Part shown: piece after piece, positions 57,775 through 64,000 of the stretch | Layout: each line of letters opens with the position of its first letter | Position numbering within the stretch: the stretch's first letter is position 1 | Assembly: GCA_033398695.1 (NCBI GenBank) | Contig: CM065801.1 | Span: 102,913,170-102,977,169 of the forward strand | Origin: Orobanche coerulescens | Taxonomy: Eukaryota > Streptophyta > Magnoliopsida > Lamiales > Orobanchaceae | Direction of reading: 5' to 3' | DNA length: 64,000 bases | Position numbers and translations under genes: made by a program | The notes under the pieces: generated by a model | Database searches by the model: none | Told to the model about the DNA's origin: nothing | The model's input: the letters and a program-made list of their open reading frames with translations, nothing else

Positions 57775-58816
57775 TGTTGGAACATTTTGTTCCATACATA
57801 AATTAATAAGTGTTTTGATGATTAATGGCGATAAACAAAACAAAACATCGAAGAGGCGAAGCAAGCATCAAAGGAAAACAAAGTACAAAATGCTGAAGAA
57901 AAACAAAGCTAACGTACGTAACAGGAACATGTTAACGTACGTAATATGGTGAAGCTAACGTACGTAATGGATGAGAGATAACGTACGTAACTCAGTTCAA
58001 ACAAGTGAACGTTGGAGAAGTCAAAGTCAGAAAAGCATGTAACGGATATATGACGTCATCAGTGACGTAAGGCCTAACGTACATAATGAAGTCTATACTA
58101 ACGTACGTAACCCAAAATGACGAAACTCCCTGGTCTGTTTTGTGAAGATGCTAACGTACGTAACCAGCCATGGTTAACGTACGTAATGAGGCTTACGTAC
58201 GTAATGCAGAGCATATAACGTACGTAATGAGCAGTCTGGCTGCTAACGGCTAGTTTGATGATGGAGCCTATAAATACCATTCCTATGGTATTGTTTGAGT
58301 ACAACAACCTTGAGCAAATAGTCTATTCTTGTGATATTATTACACACATTCTTGTTTTTGATATTGAGCTTAATTGTAAGTGTTTGAGTGAGAGTTCGCG
58401 AAAACATACACGAGTGGTAAAAGAAAAGATACGATTGGATTCGGTGTTATTAGGATCAAGGATCCGGCATTGTTAGAATCGCAATTGCTATCTAAGTGAG
58501 GTTTATCTAGTACCCATAGAAAGCTAGAGCAGTTGATTCCTTGTCCGATAGAAAAGGAAAACGGTTTAACTTGGACCGACACAAAGACAAGCACGAGAGG
58601 TTTATCACGGACCGATAGAAGACGTGATTGTAAACGGTTATACCTCGACCGATAGAAGAGAGGCATAGAGGTTGCTATCTTTAACCTATTGAAAAAGATA
58701 AAGAGAGGACGTAGGCTCGTTTATAGCCGAACCTCTATAAATCCTTGCGTCATTTATTTTCCGCACTTTTATTTTCGCTTCCGCAAACGGCGCAATATCC
58801 GATCCCGTACCCAACA
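57775..58816 (+). repeat. CoG 3' LTR
   Basis: 1042 bp, equal to the 5' LTR with few differences. Its TATA box (58268-58276) faces the CoD RNase H fragment downstream. Confidence 0.96.
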
Positions 58817-58821
58817 GGTAC

Positions 58822-59500
58822 CCTATGCCTCGGCAGTGGGTAGCCTCATGTACGCTATGTTGTGTACGAGACCAGACTTAGCCTACGCTGTGAGTATGGT
58901 AAGTCGATTTCAAGCAAACCCGGGAAGGGAACATTGGACTGCCGTAAAGAACATTTCTAAGTACTTAAGAAGAACTAGAGATTTAGTTCTTACTTATGGT
59001 GGTGGAGAACTGAAGGTGATTGGATTCACCGATTCTGATTGTCAAGGAGACAATGACGACTCTAAGTCGACATCTGGGTATTTGTTTACTCTCAATGGAG
59101 GAGCAGTATCTTGGAGAAGCTCCAAGCAAACTGCTACTGCAGATTCCACCTGCGAAGTAGAGTATCAAGCTGCCTCAGAGGCTAGCAAAGAAGCATTTTG
59201 GATGCAGAAGTTTATACAAGAACTTCAAGTGGTCCCTAATGCGGAGTTGCTATATCACTATTCTGTGATAATGATGGAGCTGTCGCTCAAGCTAAGGAGC
59301 TGAGGGCTCACAACAACACCAAGCATATAGAGAGAAAGTACCACATCGTTCGAGAGATGGTGGAAAAAGGATATGTTTCATTGCAAAGAGTAGACTCAGA
59401 AGACAATGTCTCTGACCCGCTGACTAAGCCATTATCTCAGGCCGTCTTAGAAAGACATCTGAAGAACATGGGTATTGGATACCATGATGTGTGGCATTGA
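58822..59500 (+). pseudogene. CoD pol part 2: RNase H
   Basis: The CoD frame resumes after GGTAC with YASAVGSLMYAMLCTRPDLA, then GFTDSDCQGDNDDSKSTSGY, the RNase H core, and SWRSSKQ...ADSTCEVEYQAASEA. A frameshift near 59260 ends the open stretch at 59303; the last part continues in another frame (CDNDGAVAQAKELRAHN, HIVREMVEKG, DPLTKPLS) to a TGA at 59498-59500 after HDVWH. The open frame starts upstream in the CoG LTR (58689), giving a 204-codon chimeric ORF that is a by-product of the insertion. Confidence 0.93.
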
Positions 59501-59515
59501 GTGCAAGTGGGAGAT
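59501..59515 (+). other. CoD polypurine tract
   Basis: GCAAGTGGGAGAT directly before TGTTAGGAAT, 15 bp after the RNase H stop. Confidence 0.9.
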
Positions 59516-61337
59516 TGTTAGGAATGTGCCCTCGAATGCCACTCAGGGGAGGAGAGAGTAAGGGCATTGTACTTGTAATTATGGAATAATTAATAAAAAG
59601 GCAATACGATTCATTCACTGTTTATTGTATTTCAATTGCATTCTTGACTTGGTAAACATTGAAGTGAAGTCCATGTAAATAAATCGAACATTCCATTCTC
59701 ATTATGGGATAAGAGAAAATGCACTGGAAGTGTTTAAAGTTTATTTACGTAAATTGTTCGCAAGTCAATAAACTTAAAATGGGCATTAAGTTTTAATACG
59801 ACTTGTATAACTGATGCTAGGACGTGTGCACGTCTTGATAGCATAGTTATAAGTATATTGGTGGGGCCAGTATACTCGAACATGACTCATACTCGATTCA
59901 GTCACACGGTATTCACTCTCGGAGAGTCGATGACGAATCGAAAGGTTGTGATAGTATACGTGGACCTTTGACTTGAGGGTTCACTAGAAGATGTGCCTCT
60001 AACGTTTAGTTTGTCATTAGAGTAGTTAGACTCATTTGCTTAATTGCTGAGTCGACCTCGAAGTGCGGACTATACGAGCAGGTAGCAGTCTTTACTATAC
60101 GCCAAGAAAGGATTCTATCTCCTGTTAGTGAGCAGGCGAATGTCCTATACGGTTAATGGCAAATAAGATCATAAGTCTTTGGCCAAAGCATTCTGATATA
60201 GTCGTATTAGATACACTATTAATCAGTCGGTCTTGATTTGCATTAACACATGTATAGAGTTTAGTCAACAGTAGGGTTTGACTTTACCGTGACCCGAAGA
60301 CTTGACCGGGACATCTGATGAAGGGTCTATACGTATATAGTATTCACGACATAATGGTTCTGGAGTGATCCCTTCATTCGTTCTCAGTCGGGATTTACAG
60401 TGCGGCCCGCTAGGCTGGCTAAGTGCTGCCCGCACTCATTGGTTCCTCCCAATGCCGGCTGAGACGGACCTACGGAGTCGCGCATTAGGATCGTTGATGG
60501 ATAAATGTGAATTTATAATCTCTCTATTAATATTAGATATTGGATATCTAATTATGATTTATTGGATATCTAATTATGATTTATTGGATAAATCAAATAG
60601 CGGTCTATTAATTAATTTATATAAATACATTGGTAAATAAACGGAGTGTATTTAACGGAGTCGTTTGACAAACGTCCGGTACACGAGCCGAGTGGATCTG
60701 CTCGTTTTCTAGGAAAATCCTACATGGGCCGCCTCCCCACATGGCATGATCGCCATGCATGTGTTTGTGTTGTGTTGTCATGTTAAATTATTAAGTTGAG
60801 ATTCTTTCTCAACTCATAATTACATGAATGAGTTGTTATATATATATTAATGTATAACCAACTCATAATGTGAGAAATTTGACTTGAAAAATACACACAC
60901 ACACATCATCTTCATCTTCAAGTGCTGCTGGATGTGAGTTTTTGAGGAGGGAGAGAGAGAGAAAATATTTTTTTTTGTTTTTTCTTTAACTTTGAGTTGA
61001 GAAAAAATTTTAAGTAAAAGTGAGATATAAATTTCTATAGTAATTCCTAGCCGTGTTCTTTGAGAACGGATTGCTATCGAATTTTTTCCGGGCAACTTCC
61101 GACGCGTGTGAAGTAGAGGCTTCGAACATTCGGTGCTTGGAACGAAGGGATTTCGTGTTCGGGACGAGGTTCGTGATCATCATCAATTTTACGAAGAATT
61201 ATTTCAAAGGCTTCAAGGGTATGATTCTTTATCTTCGTATTTAGTTATATTTTCGTATATACGTTACTTGATCGATCTTGTTTGGGATTCGTATTTATTT
61301 CCGCTGCGTATTTCGTTTTATTTTCGGAATCCCAACA
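59516..61337 (+). repeat. CoD 3' LTR
   Basis: 1822 bp, ends TCCCAACA at 61337. Relative to the 5' LTR it has a duplicated 'ttggatatctaattatgattta' unit (about 60539-60590) and lacks roughly 80-100 bp of AT-rich sequence after 'agcggtct' (near 60603). Confidence 0.95.
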
Positions 61338-61342
61338 CAAAC

Positions 61343-62038
61343 TACCAAGGACTTCTGATGGGATGTCCGAGGGTTAGTTAGTCATTGATGGTCTTGAGAA
61401 GAATTTCATTATAAAAGCGTGTATTAGGTCAAGGACCCCGAGATCTTTCGAAATTACTTTATAAAGCGTTTCCATGTATTGGGTCAAGGACCTTGAGAGA
61501 TTTTGAAACTACTTTCTAAAGTATTACCGTTCGATTTTCGGACCTTCTTGAATCATTTAAACCGACCTGAGTCAATAATGGCATTTTTAAACTATTTTAG
61601 TAAAATGTTCTTCAAAGGTACTTCTAAATAATTGAACTAATTCTCTTGACTCAATGGGGCATTTCTAGAAAACCTTGTATTTTTACATCCCTTGTAAGAA
61701 TGTGTGACTTTATGAATGGTTGGTATTCTTGTGTATGTGGATATCCATTGGTGAGGTGTGGATCTTGTAATTTGTATTGCATTTGTGACTCGTTTGGATT
61801 GGTGTGAATATTTCTCGTATAGCTTGTATATTATGTACTTGCACTAGCAAAATTCCAGTTGCTAACCCCCGAGTATTCGGGAGATGGGTGCCTGTTATGC
61901 ATTCAGGTCTTTGCAGCTCGGAAGCAGTCATTGGATCAGCTTGACATAAGATGAACGGCAATGATGCTAATCACACAAGAGTCAAAGTTTTTTTCTTTCG
62001 TCTCTGTTGTAATCAAGGACTATCTGTAGGTCACAATT
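61343..62038 (+). repeat. H part 3: decayed Tekay-like LTR, 3' part
   Basis: Follows the CAAAC duplication. It contains 'tgtacttgcactagc', GCTAAC, the stem CCCGA-GTAT-TCGGG (61868-61881), then TGGGTGC-7 nt-GCATTCA and AG at 61905-61906. This is the module seen in the GyA, GyB, GyC and GyF LTRs and is the main reason for calling H a Tekay-like LTR. No gene. Its end is masked by the SIRE LTR fragment. Confidence 0.65.
61861..61906 (+). promoter_or_regulatory. Branch-point/tandem-hairpin/3' splice-site-like module in H
   Basis: The most divergent copy: stem 1 is CCCGA/TCGGG with loop GTAT; stem 2 is TGGGTGC/GCATTCA with two G-T pairs and a 7-nt loop; the AG follows. The pairing partners differ from the other families. 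Confidence 0.5.
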
Positions 62039-63246
62039 TGTCAGGAATAAATCTAGAGGGGGGTGAATAGACTTATTAAACTCTTTCCTGAATCTTAGGT
62101 GAGTTTCTCAGCTGTGATTAAGTGCAGGGGACTTATGTCGACCGCAGACATATAATGCGGAAGACACAGCTGATAATGATGCAGGTGACTTATGTCCACT
62201 GCAGATAACATTCTAATGGAACAGTAAATATGTATACAACAGTTATGTATGATGTTTAAAGCAGTAAATCACACAAGCACTTATAGTGGTTTCAGAGGTA
62301 GGGTAATCCTCTACTAATCCACCTCTCTCCAAGCCAGTTGGAGATAAATTCACTATAACTATCAGCTAGTGATAACGGTTACAATGGCTTCTTCCTTGTT
62401 ACAACAACTTCCAACCAGTGGAAACCCGTGGCCGTTGCAGCTCCCTTGACTGCCTATCACCTCTTGATCGAAAACCCGTGGATGCCTCAATAACTCTCAA
62501 GCTATCTATCACCTTCCAATCAAGAACCCTTGGATGCTTTTACAGTCTCTTTACTTTCAAGAAGCTCGTTCAAGAAAGCAACCCCATACTCAAATTTTAA
62601 TATAAGAGTGTTTGTCTTCTACAACTTAAGAGCTTCTTTGAATATTACTGTTTAAGCTTTGCTCTTCACGATGCTATTTGTTCATTATAATTGCTTTGAT
62701 TACTTTGATCGCTTGAATGTATTATTTGCATCGTACTTTGCTCAATTCATATCTTCAGATATTTATAGTACGATCCTTTGAGCTTCCTTCATAGCCGTTG
62801 CATCTCTTGTAACAAATCCGTCCGGTGGAGAGTGGACTTCTTTGTTTATCTTATCGTTTCACGGCTTGGTTCCCTTTTCATTTCCGACCCTTTGAAAGAT
62901 TTCCTTTGTTAGCGCCGTTATTCTTGTTTAGAATAATCGTAAGTCTTCAGAATGCGGATCTAAGGAATATTTTATTTCTAACTTTCTGGGATTCTTTTAT
63001 GTTTGTCTCCTTACGTCTGCATGTGGATTTCCATTTTTGTTGACTTCAATGCTTGCTGACATGGACTGAGTCTCTGTAAACTTGGCTGATATCTTGTCTG
63101 AGAACTTATCTGATATCTCTTGGTCAAACCTGCCTGGTGTGCGGTCAACCTTCTGTGATGTAGAACTTCTCTGATATATCTTGGTAGAAGTTCTCAGAGA
63201 TAAAGTTCTCTAATCTGGTCTTGACTGAAGTTCTCTGACCTGCTGG
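62039..63246 (-). repeat. Truncated SIRE-type LTR, minus strand
   Basis: Begins TGTCAGGAATAAATCTAGAGG, the reverse of the SIRE-1 LTR end, and follows that LTR in reverse order ('ttatagtggtttcagaggt', 'tcaccttccaatcaagaaccc', 'agatatttatagtacgatcc', then TATCAG-type repeats). The start of the LTR (TGTTAGGAATATAA) is missing: it stops in the repeat zone at a Copia fragment. Confidence 0.8.
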
Positions 63247-64000
63247 ATATGATTTCCAGTTTGTTTCTCGACTAGGGCCTTGAATTCCTGGAATTTCTCA
63301 AAGGCCTCGGATTTATGTTTCATTAAGTATACATAACCATACCTAGTATGATCATCTGTAAACGTAATGAAATATTGATATCCATCACGTGATTCTTCCA
63401 AAGCACCACATACGTCGGTATGGATTATTCCTAGTTTATCAGCAACTCTTTCAAAAGTCCCTCTGAAGAGGGACTTTGTCATTTTTCCTTTAAGGCAAGA
63501 TTCACAAGTAGGAAACGGATCCGATCCCAATGGACCCATAAGTCCATCTTTTTCCATCATGTAAACCTTGGTCTGACCAAAATGACCAAGTCTAAGATGC
63601 CATTTCAAAAGTTGATTGGTTTCATCCCTACCACATTTTCTAGTCATAGTTTTCACAATTACTTTGTTGGTGAGATTTAGATGATACAATCCATTTAACA
63701 ATGTAGCAGTACCCACTAGTTTATTTCTGAAATAAATTATGCAGGAACCATCACCAATGAAAAATGAAAAGCCTTTTTGGTCCATGACCGGAATGGATAC
63801 AATGTTTTTGTGCCCTTTGGGCAAAACAAATACATCTTCTAAAGTCAAAACAAAGCCGGATTCTAAACCCAAAAGAAGTGATCCTATGTCGGTCGCCTCG
63901 ACACTATGCCCACTTCCGACTGTGATCATAACTTCTCCAGCTCCAAGCTTCCTACTTTGTTCCAGATCCTGATTCACGGTACAAATATGAGAACTAGCAC
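63247..64000 (-). pseudogene. Copia gag-pol fragment (protease end to integrase core), minus strand, cut by window edge
   Basis: Close relative of CoD. From the right edge leftward: the end of protease (SSHIC), then LGLESGFVLTLEDVFVLPKG, WHLRLGHFGQTKVYMMEKDG, CESCLKGKMTKSLFRGTFERV, HTDVCGALEESRDGYQYF, FTDDHTRYGYVYLMKHKSEAF. The frame is open for over 250 codons with no stop, better kept than CoD at the same place. It leaves the family sequence right after the KQTGNHI landmark, just before the LRSDRGGEY part seen in CoD, where SIRE LTR repeat sequence begins; so it is truncated. Confidence 0.9.

Larger units (their letters stand above)
54641..58816 (+). mobile_element. CoG: gag-only Copia element inside CoD RT
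   Basis: Exact GGTAC duplication (54636-54640 and 58817-58821). LTRs 54641-55682 and 57775-58816 are both 1042 bp, TGTTGGAAC...CCCAACA. PBS of iMet type, a gag frame, a purine-rich 3' region and PPT; no protease, integrase or RT. Total 4176 bp. Confidence 0.96.
34703..61337 (+). mobile_element. CoD: Copia element carrying nested insertions, dead
   Basis: Flanked by exact CAAAC (34698-34702 and 61338-61342), with ends TGTTAGGAAT and TCCCAACA. Without GyE (in the 5' LTR) and CoG (in RT) it is about 9.4 kb: LTR, iMet-type PBS, a long leader, gag, protease, integrase, RT, RNase H, PPT, LTR. Confidence 0.96.

Noticed and set aside
57392..57799. Phe/Ser-rich ORFs on the minus strand
   Set aside because: Complement of the purine-rich 3' region of CoG; low-complexity by-product.
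3678..63246. SIRE-1 LTR and the right-hand SIRE LTR as the two LTRs of one element
   Set aside because: They lie in opposite orientation, differ considerably in sequence and the right one is truncated.

Overview
This 64 kb window is repeat-only plant DNA. It is a deep nest of LTR retrotransposons, and I see no host gene, tRNA or rRNA. A flowering plant is indicated by chromodomain-type Gypsy elements (Tekay/Del type by protein), SIRE/Maximus-type and other Copia elements, tRNA-iMet-type primer binding sites (TGGTATCAGAGC) and TG...CA LTRs with 5-bp target duplications. Species cannot be told. The density of nested insertions fits pericentromeric or other heterochromatin (inference).

Layout. 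(1) 1-1315 is the 3' part of a Copia LTR (L0) cut by the window edge; it lies inside SIRE-1. (2) 1316-5349 is SIRE-1, a decayed SIRE-type Copia (integrase/RT remnant, a 280-bp hairpin insertion, an unrecognised 3' ORF, a 3' LTR). (3) A decayed Tekay-like LTR, H, is split into 5350-6455, 34503-34702 and 61343-62038. (4) GyA (6456-34497, +, TSD GTTTC) sits in H and carries two minus-strand insertions: GyB (9066-18003) in its leader and GyC (24701-34108, TSD GTACT) in its 3' LTR. (5) CoD (34703-61337, +, TSD CAAAC) also sits in H. Its 5' LTR holds GyE (36057-49109, TSD AGATT, gag-only Gypsy). The 3' LTR of GyE holds GyF (40174-48529, TSD AATAT, non-coding, with a foreign LTR inside). The RT gene of CoD holds CoG (54641-58816, TSD GGTAC, gag-only Copia). 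(6) 62039 to about 63246 is a truncated minus-strand SIRE LTR, abutting a minus-strand Copia fragment that runs off the right edge.

Age order from nesting: H, then GyA and CoD, then GyB, GyC, GyE and CoG, then GyF. LTR pairs of GyA (2385/2385), GyC (2247/2247), GyE (1241/1241), GyF (2020/2020) and CoG (1042/1042) match exactly in length once younger insertions are removed. The gag-pol frames of GyA, GyB, GyC and CoD are recognisable throughout but broken by nonsense codons and frameshifts, so nothing here looks autonomous. GyE, GyF and CoG lack pol and would need enzymes in trans; GyB is a plausible former helper family of GyF because leader and LTR sequences match.

Two observations stand out. 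First, the Tekay-type LTRs (H, GyA, GyB, GyC, GyF) share a module GCTAAC, then a C4/G4 hairpin, then a 7-bp stem with a 7-nt loop that ends on the CA of a CAG 3' splice-site-like sequence. Loop and stem sequences differ between families while pairing is kept, and a good 5' splice-site-like sequence lies 0.9-1.7 kb upstream. This looks like a structured intron end inside the LTR. Second, LTRs of different families carry arrays of CpG-rich 12-bp palindromic motifs just upstream of TATA-like boxes: TARCGYRCGYTA in GyA, in the LTR embedded in GyF and (as TAACGTACGTAA) in the Copia element CoG; GTGCCGCGGCAC in GyB, GyC and GyF. These could be promoter elements acquired convergently or shared between Gypsy and Copia.
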